A stretch of 64,000 nucleotides of DNA from Sphingosinithalassobacter tenebrarum (GTDB lineage Bacteria > Pseudomonadota > Alphaproteobacteria > Sphingomonadales > Sphingomonadaceae). The stretch covers positions 248,001 through 312,000 of the forward strand of contig NZ_CP049109.1 in assembly GCF_011057975.1 (NCBI RefSeq). The letters run 5' to 3'. Below are positions 51,299 through 60,659 of the stretch, in pieces; position 1 is the first letter of the stretch; each line of letters starts with the position of its first letter. The notes under the pieces were generated by a model. The model searched no databases, had not been told where the DNA came from, and saw only the letters and a list, made by a program, of their open reading frames with translations. A program made the position numbers and the translations under genes.

Positions 51299-52581
51299 GG
51301 CGTCGCTCCCGTGACGGAAGGGCAGGCACCGGCTTCGAGCGCGGCATAGACAAGCCGCTGATAGACCGGGAGTGCGGCGCGCCCCGCCGCCCCGCGTCCG
51401 GCCGCGATGGTCGAACCCGAATGCGCCGAAACCGGCACCTGATGCTGGACGAGATAGAGCATCACGAGGTCATTGGCCGGGTCCACTTGCCACCAGGTTC
51501 CGAAAATGCCCGGCCAGGTAAGCGATCCCGGCGCGCCGCACGCATAGGGGTTGTCGGTCAAATCCTCGGCGATCGAAAGCCCCAGCCCGAAGCCGTTCTT
51601 CTGCCACAGCGGCATGCCGACAAAGGGCACTTCCCGCTGCGCATCGGTCAACCGGTTGGTGCGCATCGCGCGGACGCTTTCGGGGCGAAGCAGGCGAACG
51701 CCGTCAAGCGCGCCCTCGCCGAGGAGCATTCGCGCGAAGCGAAGATAATCAGGCGCCGATGAAATCAGCCCGCCGCCGCCGGGCGTATATTCAGGCGGCG
51801 CGTCGTACATCGCGACCGGTACCTTGGCGAGCTTCGTGGTGCCCTCGTCCCACGCATAGAGGCTGGCGAGCCGGTCGCGCTTTTCGGGCGGCAACCAGAA
51901 ATCGGTGTCGACCATGCCGAGCGGCGCGAAGATGCGATCGTGCAGCAATTGGCGGAACGGCTTGCCTTCGACGCGGCCGAGCAGGAAGCCAAGCACCTCG
52001 GTCGAATGGCCGTAATGGAAGCGTTCGCCCGGCTGATAGGCGAGCGGCAGGCTGCCGAGCGCGGCGAGCCATGCGTCGACGCTCATCCGATTCATCCCCG
52101 GATCGCCGAGGCGGTCTTCGTATGCCGCCTGCAACGGCCCCTCGGAAAAGGGCGCATAGGCGATGCCCGAACGATGGGTGAGAAGATCCTCGATCGTGAT
52201 GTCGCGATGCGCCGGGACGGTATCGTCGAGCGGCCCGGCGGGGTCGCGCAACACCATGCGGTCGGCAAGCTCGGGAATCCAGCGCGTCACCGGATCGTCG
52301 AGCGCGATCTTTCCCTCCTCGATCAGAATCAGCGCCGCGACCGAACTGATCGGCTTGCTCATCGAAGCGATGCGGAACAGCGTGTCTGGCCGCATCGGCC
52401 GGTGCAATTCGATATCGGCCCAGCCGATCGCATCGGACTGCACGATCTCTCCACCGCGCGCGGTGAGCGTGACGATCCCGGCAAGCTCGCCCGACGCGAC
52501 GAAGGGTTCGAGCGCGGGAGCGATTTTCGCGAGCTTGTCGGGATCGAACCCTCGCACGGTTTGGGGGGAATCAAGGGTCAT
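51295..52581 (-). CDS. Cytoplasmic serine hydrolase (class C beta-lactamase-like, family VIII esterase type)
   Basis: The 428-residue protein has SxxK in SMSK (Ser73, Lys76), DLLTHRSGIAY and a YGHS block (Tyr190) as candidate general base. There is no signal peptide in the frame chosen. An upstream extension to 52767 is in-frame but low-complexity and overlaps the TonB gene; ATG 52581 gives a family-like N-terminus (MTLDSPQTVRGFD). It follows the TonB receptor gene by 118 bases and overlaps the next gene by four bases. Likely an esterase/amidase on an imported compound. Relationship to penicillinases is by fold only. Confidence 0.8.
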   Translation of the reverse strand: MTLDSPQTVRGFDPDKLAKIAPALEPFVASGELAGIVTLTARGGEIVQSDAIGWADIELHRPMRPDTLFRIASMSKPISSVAALILIEEGKIALDDPVTRWIPELADRMVLRDPAGPLDDTVPAHRDITIEDLLTHRSGIAYAPFSEGPLQAAYEDRLGDPGMNRMSVDAWLAALGSLPLAYQPGERFHYGHSTEVLGFLLGRVEGKPFRQLLHDRIFAPLGMVDTDFWLPPEKRDRLASLYAWDEGTTKLAKVPVAMYDAPPEYTPGGGGLISSAPDYLRFARMLLGEGALDGVRLLRPESVRAMRTNRLTDAQREVPFVGMPLWQKNGFGLGLSIAEDLTDNPYACGAPGSLTWPGIFGTWWQVDPANDLVMLYLVQHQVPVSAHSGSTIAAGRGAAGRAALPVYQRLVYAALEAGACPSVTGATP

Positions 52582-52699
52582 CGAACAGGCGCTCCGGGCG
52601 CGAAAGCAAATGATAAGGAACGAAGACGGTGCGAGCGCTCGCCACCCATGCCCCGAAACGCCAGGCGCTTCGTCACGGCACGGGCGGGAGCTCTCCCGT

Positions 52700-55354
52700 T
52701 CAGAAGGCTTTCCGCAGACCGAGCGCGACGTAGCGCCCGATCGGATTGTAGGTGCCGCCGATCCCATCGGTCGCCGGGAAGAAGGGCGGCTTGGCGTCGA
52801 ACAGGTCGTCGACCTGGATCTGAAACTGCGTACCCGAGGCGAGCCCGGTATCGGGCAGATCGACCGAGAAGCGCAGATCGACCGTCGTATAGGGGTCGGA
52901 GCTATATTCGGCGGTTCCCGTCGGGGTCGCGTAGGTGCTGGTCACGCCGTCGCGATAATTGACGAAGGTCGTGAAATTGACCGGGCCAGCGGTCGCTCCG
53001 GCGGTAATCCGGAAGGTGGCGCGCGGCAGCCCGAGCTTCAGGCTGTTCGAGGTCGGCGCGGTGGGCGACAGCTGTGTGTCGAAGTTGAGGATGTAGTTGC
53101 CCGCGATACCCGCATAGAGCGCGCCGAAGCCGGTCGTGTGGCGATAGCTGACGTCGAAATCGATGCCGTTGGTGTCGCGCACGCCGAAATTCCCGTTGCG
53201 CCGGTCGATCAGATTGCCGATCGGCGGCAGCGGGTCCGGAAAGCCGCTGGGGATGCCGAGCGCGATGAACGAAGCGAGCTCGGCCGGCGTCGGATCGCGC
53301 GCAACTACGGTTGCGAAGGTCGGATCGCTGAATACCAGCGTGACCGGCGGCTGTCCGATCACATCGGTATAGTGGATGTCGTAATAGGTTGCGCTGGCGC
53401 GAAGGCCCGGCAGCATTGTGGGTTGCAGGTCAACCCCGAACGAATAGGTCCGCGCCTTTTCGGGCTGCAGGTCGCGATTGCCGCCGAGCAGGTAGATGGT
53501 GTTGACCTGCGCCGCGCCGCGCGTCGGATCGATCAGGCCGTTCGCGGCCAGATTTGCGGTACTGACATAATAAGCGCCGACGGTGGCGGCGACTTCCCGC
53601 AGGCCCGGCGCGCGGAACGAGCGCCCGTAGCTGGCGCGGAACGCAACGCCTTCGACCGGACTCCAATCGACGCCGAACTTCGGATTTACGGTGTCGCCGA
53701 AGTCGCTGTAATGGTCATATCGTCCCGACAGCGACAGCGCGAGGCGGTGCAGCATCGCCGTCTCGTTGGCGGCGCCGAAAATCGGAACATAAAGCTCGCC
53801 AAATACCGATTCGATGTTCCGCGCCTGGTCCTCGGGCACCGGGAAGCCGTAATAGGTGCCGGTCTGCTTGCGCGTTTCGCGGCGATATTCGGCGCCCGCG
53901 GCGAACTTCAATGCGCCGCCGGGAAGATCGATCAGCGATCCGTCGATCCGCGCCGCGCCGAGATAGATGCGCTGCGACGAGGTGACGTCTACCGTGAGGT
54001 TCGTGATCGCGTCGGCGACCGATGCCGGCGTGTCGTTGCCGAACGGATCGAGCGTTCCGGCGAGCGCCGCCGCCGATGCCGCTGCGGTATTCAGCACGGG
54101 CTGATAGGCGTGGTTCGAACCCCAGTCGAAGGTACCGTAGACGCTCAGTTCGATGTCGCTGCCGAGGCCGATATCGACGCCCGCCGAAGAATTGCCCGCC
54201 TTCACCCGATAGAGATTGTCGATATAGTTCCGCCCGTAGAGATTGTCGGCGCGATATTCGACATATTCGGTGGTCGCGCCGGGGGCACTTGGCGGCGCCT
54301 GAAAGAAGGGGCTGGAGGCGGGCAGGAAGACCCCCAGCACGCCGGGCGCGGCCTGAACCGTGTCCTTGCGATCGGAATAGAGAACCTCGCCCCACAAGGT
54401 GATGTTGTCGCTCAGTTCCTGCCGCGCCGAGCCGAATATGCTGTGCAGGCGGGATTCGGGCACCAGATCCGCGTGTGCCCCGCTGTCGCAATAATTGCGG
54501 CTGCCGGGCGCGAGCGCGGGCGCTGCGTAATAGACGGCATAGGCCGTGGCATCGACGCGCACATTGGCGTCGGGGCAGGATGCGCTGCGCGTGTCGGTTC
54601 CGCCATAGGGACGAAAATCGGTGATGCGATAGCTGCGATCACCGCCGGTGATGTTGCTGTTCTGCGAATATTGATAGGCAACCAAGACCGAGCCGCTGCC
54701 CCAGTCGGTGCCGCCCAGCAGGTTGCCGTTGAAGCTGCTGTAATCGTCCGCCATGCCGTAGCGGACGGAGGCTTCGAGACCGGAATAGCGTTTGCGCGTG
54801 ACGAAGTTGACGACGCCCGCGACCGCATCGGAACCATAGATTGACGACGCGCCGTCGGCTACGATTTCCACGCGCTCGATCGCCAGCTCGGGCAGGAAGG
54901 GATAGTCGGGGTTCGTCTGGTTGTTGCCGCCCGAAATCAGGCGGTGGCCGTTCATCAGCGGCAGCGTGGCGGACGGTGGCAGGCCGCGCAGCCCCGGCGC
55001 GAACGCCCCGGCGCCGGCATTAGCGGCGCGCGGCGCGGTGTTGAAGCTGTTGAGTTGCGGCACCGTCGCCAGCAGGTCGGCGGTCGTCGATGCGCCGATC
55101 GTTTCGATATCCTCGCGACCGACACTGATCAGGTTCGATCCCGTGGGCGGGACGCCGCGGATGCTAGATCCGGTTACGACGATCTCGGGTGCGTCCTGCG
55201 CCGCATCGTCCGCTTGCGACTGCGCGACCGGCGTATCGGACGTCGGCGCGGCGGCGTCCTGCGCCGCTGCGGCATTCGCGAAAAGGAACGTCGCGGTAAG
55301 CGCCGCGGTGCTGCTCAGCGCCATGCGGCGTACACCGCCTTCAATGATTGCCAT
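52700..55354 (-). CDS. TonB-dependent outer-membrane receptor
   Basis: The 884-residue protein has a signal peptide ending AAAAQDAA (about residues 20-35), a TonB-box-like EIVVTGSSIRG, a plug domain with DLLATVPQLNSF and IERVEIVADGASSIYGSDAVAGVVNFVTRK, and a long beta-barrel ending in an aromatic residue (GLRKAF). It belongs to the large sphingomonad group with the VEVVADGASAIYG-type plug. AAGGAGG is well placed before the ATG. It is the first gene of the uptake/hydrolysis operon. The gene lies beneath a palindrome shared with the acyl-CoA ligase promoter. No substrate can be assigned. Confidence 0.92.
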   Translation of the reverse strand: MAIIEGGVRRMALSSTAALTATFLFANAAAAQDAAAPTSDTPVAQSQADDAAQDAPEIVVTGSSIRGVPPTGSNLISVGREDIETIGASTTADLLATVPQLNSFNTAPRAANAGAGAFAPGLRGLPPSATLPLMNGHRLISGGNNQTNPDYPFLPELAIERVEIVADGASSIYGSDAVAGVVNFVTRKRYSGLEASVRYGMADDYSSFNGNLLGGTDWGSGSVLVAYQYSQNSNITGGDRSYRITDFRPYGGTDTRSASCPDANVRVDATAYAVYYAAPALAPGSRNYCDSGAHADLVPESRLHSIFGSARQELSDNITLWGEVLYSDRKDTVQAAPGVLGVFLPASSPFFQAPPSAPGATTEYVEYRADNLYGRNYIDNLYRVKAGNSSAGVDIGLGSDIELSVYGTFDWGSNHAYQPVLNTAAASAAALAGTLDPFGNDTPASVADAITNLTVDVTSSQRIYLGAARIDGSLIDLPGGALKFAAGAEYRRETRKQTGTYYGFPVPEDQARNIESVFGELYVPIFGAANETAMLHRLALSLSGRYDHYSDFGDTVNPKFGVDWSPVEGVAFRASYGRSFRAPGLREVAATVGAYYVSTANLAANGLIDPTRGAAQVNTIYLLGGNRDLQPEKARTYSFGVDLQPTMLPGLRASATYYDIHYTDVIGQPPVTLVFSDPTFATVVARDPTPAELASFIALGIPSGFPDPLPPIGNLIDRRNGNFGVRDTNGIDFDVSYRHTTGFGALYAGIAGNYILNFDTQLSPTAPTSNSLKLGLPRATFRITAGATAGPVNFTTFVNYRDGVTSTYATPTGTAEYSSDPYTTVDLRFSVDLPDTGLASGTQFQIQVDDLFDAKPPFFPATDGIGGTYNPIGRYVALGLRKAF

Positions 55355-55427
55355 AGACCCCTCCTTGAAGCTGACGGTTCTCCGCCTTGCGCCTGAACTC
55401 TAGTCGCCGCCGCGCGCGAGCGTCAAG

Positions 55428-55450
55428 TTCATTCATTTAGTGCTAAATAA
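55428..55450. promoter_or_regulatory. Probable TetR operator, site 1 (TonB/TetR intergenic)
   Basis: TTCATTCATTTAG followed by TGCTAAATAA. The core ATTTAG-TG-CTAAAT (55435-55448) is a perfect 6+2+6 palindrome between the divergent TonB-receptor and tetR genes. The same 13-base left part occurs at 58887, upstream of the acyl-CoA ligase. Such a pair points to a TetR-controlled regulon. Confidence 0.65.
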
Positions 55451-55560
55451 AATATCTGTCCGGTGGTGGGTCAGGTTGACCGGAGGGGACGTCGCCTCCA
55501 TCGTCGCACCGAATGAAGAGAATACGCCGCGCGGCCGCGCGGTCAGGAGGATCGTAGATT

Positions 55561-56262
55561 ATGGCAGCAGCATCGAAGCGCGAGGGGCGCCGAACGCGCG
55601 CCGAGCAGCGGGCGGCGACGGTCAAGACGATCCTCGACACCAGCGAGGATCTGTTCTCGCAGCTCGGTTATTTCGGCGTCACGATCAAGGACATCGCCGA
55701 CAAGATGGGCATCCATCCGGCACTCATTCACTATTATTTCGATGGTAAGGAGGCGCTGTTCGACGCCGTGTTCGAGCGGCGCGTGCAATATGCCGTGACC
55801 GTACGGACCGAAGGGCTCGACGCCTATGAGGCCGAGGTGGGCAACCATCCGACGATCGAAGGCGCGCTACGCGCTTATTACGACAGCGCTTTCGACGTCT
55901 ATATCAACGGCGAGGAAGGTTGGCGGCATTTCGGGCGGATCTTCGCTCAGGTGAACAACGCCCCGGGATACGGCGCGGAAAAAATGGACACCTATTTCGA
56001 CCCGCTGGTGCTCCGGCTGGTCGGCCTGCTGCAAAAGGCGCTGCCCGATGCCGATCCGGAGGATCTGTTCTGGAGCTTCCAATTCACTTCGGGCGCCTAT
56101 TCGCTGATCCTGTCGCGCACCGGCCGCATCGACCGGCTGTCGGGCGGCATCTGCAAGTCGGAGGATTTCGCGGCCGTACGCGATCGGTTCGTGACCTTCA
56201 TGGTCGGCGGATTCGATGCGCTGTACAATCGCAAGAAGGGCGCAAGCGTTCCGAGCGCCTGA
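55561..56262 (+). CDS. TetR-family regulator
   Basis: The 233-residue protein has the TetR helix-turn-helix at residues 22-68 (ILDTSEDLFSQLGYFGVTIKDIADKMGIHPALIHYYFDGKEALFDAVF) and a longer C-terminal ligand domain. It is divergent from the TonB operon, and its stop lies 12 bases from the SDR gene stop. It likely represses both operons in the absence of a ligand such as an acyl-CoA. The ligand is unknown. Confidence 0.9.
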   Translation: MAAASKREGRRTRAEQRAATVKTILDTSEDLFSQLGYFGVTIKDIADKMGIHPALIHYYFDGKEALFDAVFERRVQYAVTVRTEGLDAYEAEVGNHPTIEGALRAYYDSAFDVYINGEEGWRHFGRIFAQVNNAPGYGAEKMDTYFDPLVLRLVGLLQKALPDADPEDLFWSFQFTSGAYSLILSRTGRIDRLSGGICKSEDFAAVRDRFVTFMVGGFDALYNRKKGASVPSA

Positions 56263-56274
56263 TGGGCGCGGCCT

Positions 56275-57192
56275 TCAGCCAGCCTCAGCCGGCCGATAGC
56301 CTGCCTTTTCCAGCTCGAGCCTGCTCTGGTCGAACGCCTCGCGCGGGAGTGTGTCGCCGAGACGATCAGTGACTTCAGGAAGACGCGCGAGGATCGCTTC
56401 GGACGCGTCGTCCGCGTCGCCCAGATGAATGCCCTGCGTCAGGCTGACATGCGCCGCCTCGACGCTACCGGCACCGGTGCACAGGATCGTGCGCGTCGGC
56501 GCATGGTCGGCGACGAGCGCGAGCAGCGCCGGGCTGACGCGTTCGGGCGCGAGCAGCGCCATTGCCTCGGGCGGTAGCAGCCCCTCCATCATTCGCGTCG
56601 CGCCGGTGGGGGCGAGGCAGTTGACGCGGATATCATATTTGGCGCCTTCCAGCCCGAGCGTCTGCATCAACCCGACCAGCGCCATCTTTGCCGCGGCATA
56701 GTTTGCCTGGCCGAAATTGCCGAAGAGGCCCGAGGAGGAGGTCGTCATCACGATCCGGCCATAGCCCTGCGCGCGCATCGGCTCCCACACCGTCTTGGTG
56801 CAATTGACCGCGCCCATCAGATGGACGTCGACCACAGCCGCGAAATCTTCGAGCGGCATTTTGGCGAAGCTCTTGTCGCGCAGGATGCCGGCATTGTTGA
56901 CGAGGATGTCGACGCGGCCCCAGCGATCGAGCGTGTTGCCGACCATGTCGGCGACGCCGTCGCGGTCGGTAACCGAGGCGCCATGGGCGATCGCTTCGCC
57001 GCCCGCCGCGACGATCGCATCGATCACTGCCTGTGCCGCGGCGGGCGATCCGCCGCTGCCATCGGCAGCGCCGCCGAAATCGTTGACGACGACGCGCGCC
57101 CCGCGCGCCGCCAGCGCCATTGCGTGCGCCTTGCCGAGCCCGCCGCCCGCGCCCGTCACGATCGCGACGCGCCCCGTAAGATCGATGGTCAT
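56275..57192 (-). CDS. Short-chain dehydrogenase, hydroxyacyl-CoA dehydrogenase (MFE-2) type
   Basis: The 305-residue protein starts with GRVAIVTGAGGGLGKAHAMALAARGARVVVNDFGG, NNAGILRD and YAAAK (catalytic Tyr/Lys) preceded by a Ser (TTSSSG). The GAGGGLG and NDFGG elements are typical of the (3R)-hydroxyacyl-CoA dehydrogenase domain of MFE-2/17-beta-HSD type 4 proteins. The C-terminal 60 residues go beyond the minimal SDR. Located 27 bases behind the acyl-CoA ligase in the same orientation, it may act on the activated acid in a beta-oxidation-like pathway. Confidence 0.82.
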   Translation of the reverse strand: MTIDLTGRVAIVTGAGGGLGKAHAMALAARGARVVVNDFGGAADGSGGSPAAAQAVIDAIVAAGGEAIAHGASVTDRDGVADMVGNTLDRWGRVDILVNNAGILRDKSFAKMPLEDFAAVVDVHLMGAVNCTKTVWEPMRAQGYGRIVMTTSSSGLFGNFGQANYAAAKMALVGLMQTLGLEGAKYDIRVNCLAPTGATRMMEGLLPPEAMALLAPERVSPALLALVADHAPTRTILCTGAGSVEAAHVSLTQGIHLGDADDASEAILARLPEVTDRLGDTLPREAFDQSRLELEKAGYRPAEAG

Positions 57193-57219
57193 GATGTCCC
57201 CTGTCAGAAAGAAGCGTGT

Positions 57220-58848
57220 TCACGCCCCGGCGAGGGCGGCCGATTGCGGCGGCGCGTCACCGAAAAGCTGCCGACGCAGCCGCACCTTGTCGATCTTGCC
57301 GGTGCCGTTCACCGGGATCGCCGGGTGAAAGCGGATTTCGTCGGGCACCGCCCATTTGGCGAGGCCGCCGACCAGCACCTCGCGGAGACCATCGGCGTCC
57401 GGCTCGGCGCCGGGCTTGAGCTGCACCACCAGCATCGGTCGCTCGCCCCATTTGGGATGCGGCACCGCCAGCGCGGCGGCGATCGCAACCGAAGGGTGGT
57501 TGAGCGCGACGCTTTCGATCTCGGATGAGCTGATCCATTCGCCGCCCGATTTGATCGCGTCCTTGGCGCGGTCGGTGAGCCGCAGATAGCCCTGGCTGTC
57601 GATCGTGCCGATATCGCCGGTGTCGAAATAGCCATGCGCGTCGAGCGCGCTGTCATCCTGCCGGTAATAGCGCTCGATCACCGAATGACCACGCACGCCG
57701 AGAAAGCCTACCGCTTCGCCGTCGCGCGGCAGCTCGCTACCTTCGGCATCGAAAATCGCGATGTCGACGCCGAGCGGCACGCGGCCTTGCGTCAATTTAT
57801 ATTGCAGCTGCGCTTCGTCATCGAGCGCGGCGACGGCAGCGGTCGGCATGCCCGCGGTGCCAAGCGGCGACGTCTCGGTCATTCCCCAATTATGCTGCAC
57901 CTCGACACCATGTTCGGCAAAGTCGCGGATCAGCCGTTCGGGGCAGCGCGCGCCGCCGACCATCACGCGTTTGAGCGTCGACAGCCTTAGTCCGTTGTCA
58001 TCGATAAATTGCAGCAACGTCTGCCACACCGTCGGCACGCCGGCGGTGAGCGTGACTGCTTCTTCCTCGAGCAGTTCGTAGAGCGCCGCGCCATCGAGGC
58101 GCGGTCCGGGCAGCACCAGCTTCGATCCCGCCGCGGCGGCGGCGAAACACAGCCCCCAGGCATTGGCGTGAAACATCGGCACGGCGAGCAGCAGGCTGGT
58201 CCGCGCGCTGATGTCGAACACATCCGGCTGCAGGATCATCAGCGTGTGGAGATAGTTGGAGCGGTGGGTATAGACGACGCCTTTGGGCCGCCCCGTCGTG
58301 CCCGAAGTATAGCAGAGCCCGGCGGGTGTCTCTTCGGTGAAATCGCCCCAGACGCAGTCGGTGCCGGCGCTTCCGATCCACTCGTCCCAGCCGTCGGCAC
58401 CGTCGTCGTCGAACCACAGCACCCGCTCAACGCATGGGCAGTGCGGTCGGACGCGCGTGATCACGTCGCGAAAGGCACTGTCGGCCAAGATGATACGATC
58501 GCCGGCATGGTTGACTACATAAGCAAGCTGCTCGTCCGACAGCCGCGGATTGAGGGTATGGCAGATCGCGCCCATGTTCATGATACCGAACCAGGCGGCG
58601 AGGTGGCGATCGCCATTCATCGCGAAGGTCGCGAGGCGATCGCCCGGCACCACGCCATGCCCACGCAACGCATTGGTCGCGCGCCGTGCCTGATCGCGAA
58701 GAGCGGCCCAGTCAGTCCGTCGCCGCATATCTTCGACATCGCGCGCAACGATTTCGGCCGATCCGTGCCATCGAGCGGCATGATCGATCAGCTTATCCAT
58801 CGTCAGCGACCAGGGAATCAACCGGCCTCTCCCCATACTTCTTGTCAT
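57220..58848 (-). CDS. AMP-forming acyl-CoA synthetase
   Basis: The 542-residue protein has the ANL superfamily motifs: YTSGTTGRPKG (about 180-190), MTETSP, GYFDTGDIG and the C-terminal GKIDKVRLRR with the catalytic Lys. This class forms acyl-CoA from carboxylic acids via acyl-AMP; the similarity is strongest to medium/long-chain fatty-acid ligases (DHAARWHGSAEIV at the N-terminus). ATG 58848 is preceded by GGAAG; ATG 58836 and 58884 are alternatives. It is the first gene of a two-gene operon with the SDR. A TetR-operator-like palindrome lies just upstream. Confidence 0.87.
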   Translation of the reverse strand: MTRSMGRGRLIPWSLTMDKLIDHAARWHGSAEIVARDVEDMRRRTDWAALRDQARRATNALRGHGVVPGDRLATFAMNGDRHLAAWFGIMNMGAICHTLNPRLSDEQLAYVVNHAGDRIILADSAFRDVITRVRPHCPCVERVLWFDDDGADGWDEWIGSAGTDCVWGDFTEETPAGLCYTSGTTGRPKGVVYTHRSNYLHTLMILQPDVFDISARTSLLLAVPMFHANAWGLCFAAAAAGSKLVLPGPRLDGAALYELLEEEAVTLTAGVPTVWQTLLQFIDDNGLRLSTLKRVMVGGARCPERLIRDFAEHGVEVQHNWGMTETSPLGTAGMPTAAVAALDDEAQLQYKLTQGRVPLGVDIAIFDAEGSELPRDGEAVGFLGVRGHSVIERYYRQDDSALDAHGYFDTGDIGTIDSQGYLRLTDRAKDAIKSGGEWISSSEIESVALNHPSVAIAAALAVPHPKWGERPMLVVQLKPGAEPDADGLREVLVGGLAKWAVPDEIRFHPAIPVNGTGKIDKVRLRRQLFGDAPPQSAALAGA

Positions 58849-58886
58849 CCATCTTCCGCCAGCAACAGTATTGCCGACACCCAAAT

Positions 58887-58910
58887 TTCATTCATTTAGC
58901 CATAAATTAA
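58887..58910. promoter_or_regulatory. Probable TetR operator, site 2 (acyl-CoA ligase promoter)
   Basis: TTCATTCATTTAG, then CCATAAATTAA. The core ATTTAGCCATAAAT (58894-58907) is a near-perfect palindrome. It matches the TonB/tetR intergenic site over 13 contiguous bases in the left part and TAAAT in the right part. It lies about 40 bases before the ligase start. Confidence 0.65.
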
Positions 58911-59340
58911 TGTATAGGGCAATCCAGCGTGCGAGGAGGATGGCGGAGCGTGGTACGTCGGCCACTATCAAACCTGAACCAATGACCATTCGTCACACCT
59001 GAAGGTCAGCCTCCAGCCCCCGAGCGCTCAAACCAGCCTGCCGGCAATCGACCCAGTGCCCGCCCCCAACTTGCGCATGAACCAGCGGCAGCTTTCAAGG
59101 TGATATAAGCGAGCAGCTATGTCCTATTAGTCGGCAGAACCCGCGAAGCACTACATGATTCGCGCCAAAGAACCGCTTCCGTCGATTCGGTTGAGACGCC
59201 ATCACCTACGCTACTTCCTGTCTTTCTGCGCTGGTGTACGACGCCCGCATTTACTTGTTGAACCCCCGCCTTTTCTGTCTCTCTTAATGTGCCCCTGACG
59301 CCGGGCGGCGGTTCGCCCGGCCCAACTCAGGGGCCTTTTC
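58911..59340. other. Gene-free right joint of the insertion, up to trbB
   Basis: About 430 bases with no credible gene on either strand. Composition is mixed, with stops in all frames, and probably represents decayed sequence at the right edge of the insertion. At its end a hairpin (see 59291-59340) precedes trbB. I could not find a direct or inverted repeat shared with the left joint (35783-36020). Confidence 0.5.
59291..59340 (+). terminator. Strong hairpin with T-run immediately before trbB
   Basis: GCCCCTGA (59291-59298) pairs with TCAGGGGC (59327-59334), and inside it GCCGGGCG (59300-59307) pairs with CGCCCGGC (59314-59321). CCTTTTC follows. It looks like a transcription terminator placed directly in front of trbB, or a leader structure controlling it. 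If it terminates, read-through from the insert into trb would be blocked. Confidence 0.6.
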
Positions 59341-60327
59341 TTGACCGTCCACCCGATCCGTTCCGAGGCCAAGTCACGCGGCGCGCGGATGCTGCGCACG
59401 GCGCTTGGCCCGTCGATCGCGGCCTGGCTCGAAGACCCTGCCGTCATCGAAGTGATGCTGAATCCCGATGGCCGCCTGTGGGTCGATCGGCTCGGGGAAG
59501 GCATCAGCGACACCGGCATGACGCTGGTCGCTGCGGACGGCGAACGCATCGTGCGCCTGGTCGCGCACCATGTCGGTGTCGAGGTTCACGCGCGCAGCCC
59601 GCGCGTCTCGGCCGAGCTGCCGGAAGGCGGCGAACGGTTCGAGGGCCTGCTGCCGCCCGTCGTCGCCGCGCCCGCCTTCGCCGTCCGCAAGCCCGCCGTC
59701 GCGGTCTTCACGCTCGACGACTATGCGCGCGCCGGGATCATGTCGGCGGCTGAGGCCGCAGCCCTGCGCGAAGGCGTCACCGCCCGCGCCAATATCCTGG
59801 TGGCCGGCGGCACCGGCAGCGGCAAGACCACCCTGGTCAACGCGCTCTTGGCCGAAGTCGCCAAGACCCAGGACCGCATCGTCCTGATCGAGGACACGCG
59901 CGAGCTGCAATGCGCCGCGCCGAACCTGGTGGCGATGCGGACCAAGGATGGCGTGGTCTCGTTGTCCGATCTCGTCCGCTCCTCGCTGCGCCTGCGGCGC
60001 GACCGCATCCCCATTGGCGAGGTGCGCGGCGCCGAGGCGCTGGACCTTCTCAAAGCCTGGGGCACCGGCCACCCTGGCGGAGTCGGGACCATCCATGCCG
60101 GTTCCGCCCTCGGCGCGCTGCGCCGAATGGAGCAGCTCATCCAGGAAGCCGTCGTCACGGTCCCCCGCGCGCTGCTGGCCGAGACCATCAACCTCATTGC
60201 TGTGCTGGTCCGCGACGGGACCGGCCGCCGGCTCTCCGAGCTGGCCTGCGTCGAAGGGCTCGACGCCGCGACTGGCGGCTACCGCCTCGCGTCCCTCTCC
60301 ACCCTCCAGCCGGGAGTCCTCCCATGA
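59341..60327 (+). CDS. trbB: TrbB conjugal transfer ATPase (VirB11-like)
   Basis: The 328-residue protein has Walker [10 protein letters not shown] at about 157-165, an Asp box ([11 protein letters not shown]) and Walker B/His-type elements in the region [22 protein letters not shown] and TIHAGSA; these identify the VirB11/TrbB hexameric secretion ATPase. The frame begins at TTG 59341, directly after a hairpin; ATG 59389 ([13 protein letters not shown]) lies at the start of the conserved region and is the safer start. TrbB energises pilus assembly and DNA transfer. It is the first trb gene after the 23.5-kb interruption, and its stop overlaps trbC (ATGA). Confidence 0.9.
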   Translation: MTVHPIRSEAKSRGARMLRTALGPSIAAWLEDPAVIEVMLNPDGRLWVDRLGEGISDTGMTLVAADGERIVRLVAHHVGVEVHARSPRVSAELPEGGERFEGLLPPVVAAPAFAVRKPAVAVFTLDDYARAGIMSAAEAAALREGVTARANILVAGGTGSGKTTLVNALLAEVAKTQDRIVLIEDTRELQCAAPNLVAMRTKDGVVSLSDLVRSSLRLRRDRIPIGEVRGAEALDLLKAWGTGHPGGVGTIHAGSALGALRRMEQLIQEAVVTVPRALLAETINLIAVLVRDGTGRRLSELACVEGLDAATGGYRLASLSTLQPGVLP

Positions 60328-60659
60328 ACCATGCCGTTCGGCATGGCGCACGCCGCGCCATGCTCGCCGCCTCCGCCAGCCTCGTCGCCCTCACCATTTC
60401 CGCGCCCGCCTACGCTTCAGGTTCGTCGATGCCGTGGGAAGCGCCTCTGCAATCCATCCTCGAAAGCATCGAGGGTCCGGTGGCGAAGATCATCGCGGTG
60501 ATGATCATCATCATTACCGGCCTGACGCTGGCGTTCGGCGATACGTCGGGCGGCGCGCGCAGGCTGATCCAGATCGTGTTCGGCCTGTCGATCGCGTTCG
60601 CCGCGTCGAGCTTCTTCCTGTCGTTCTTCTCGTTCGGCGGCGGGGCGCTGGTCGCATGA
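60324..60659 (+). CDS. trbC: TrbC pilin (VirB2-like)
   Basis: The 111-residue protein has a signal peptide (RAMLAASASLVALTISAPAYA) and two hydrophobic helices separated by a charged turn (IIAVMIIIITGLTLAF; LIQIVFGLSIAFAASSFFLSFFSF). This is the prepilin of the P-type T4SS, matured by the TraF peptidase. ATGA overlaps join it to trbB and trbD. Confidence 0.88.
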   Translation: MNHAVRHGARRAMLAASASLVALTISAPAYASGSSMPWEAPLQSILESIEGPVAKIIAVMIIIITGLTLAFGDTSGGARRLIQIVFGLSIAFAASSFFLSFFSFGGGALVA

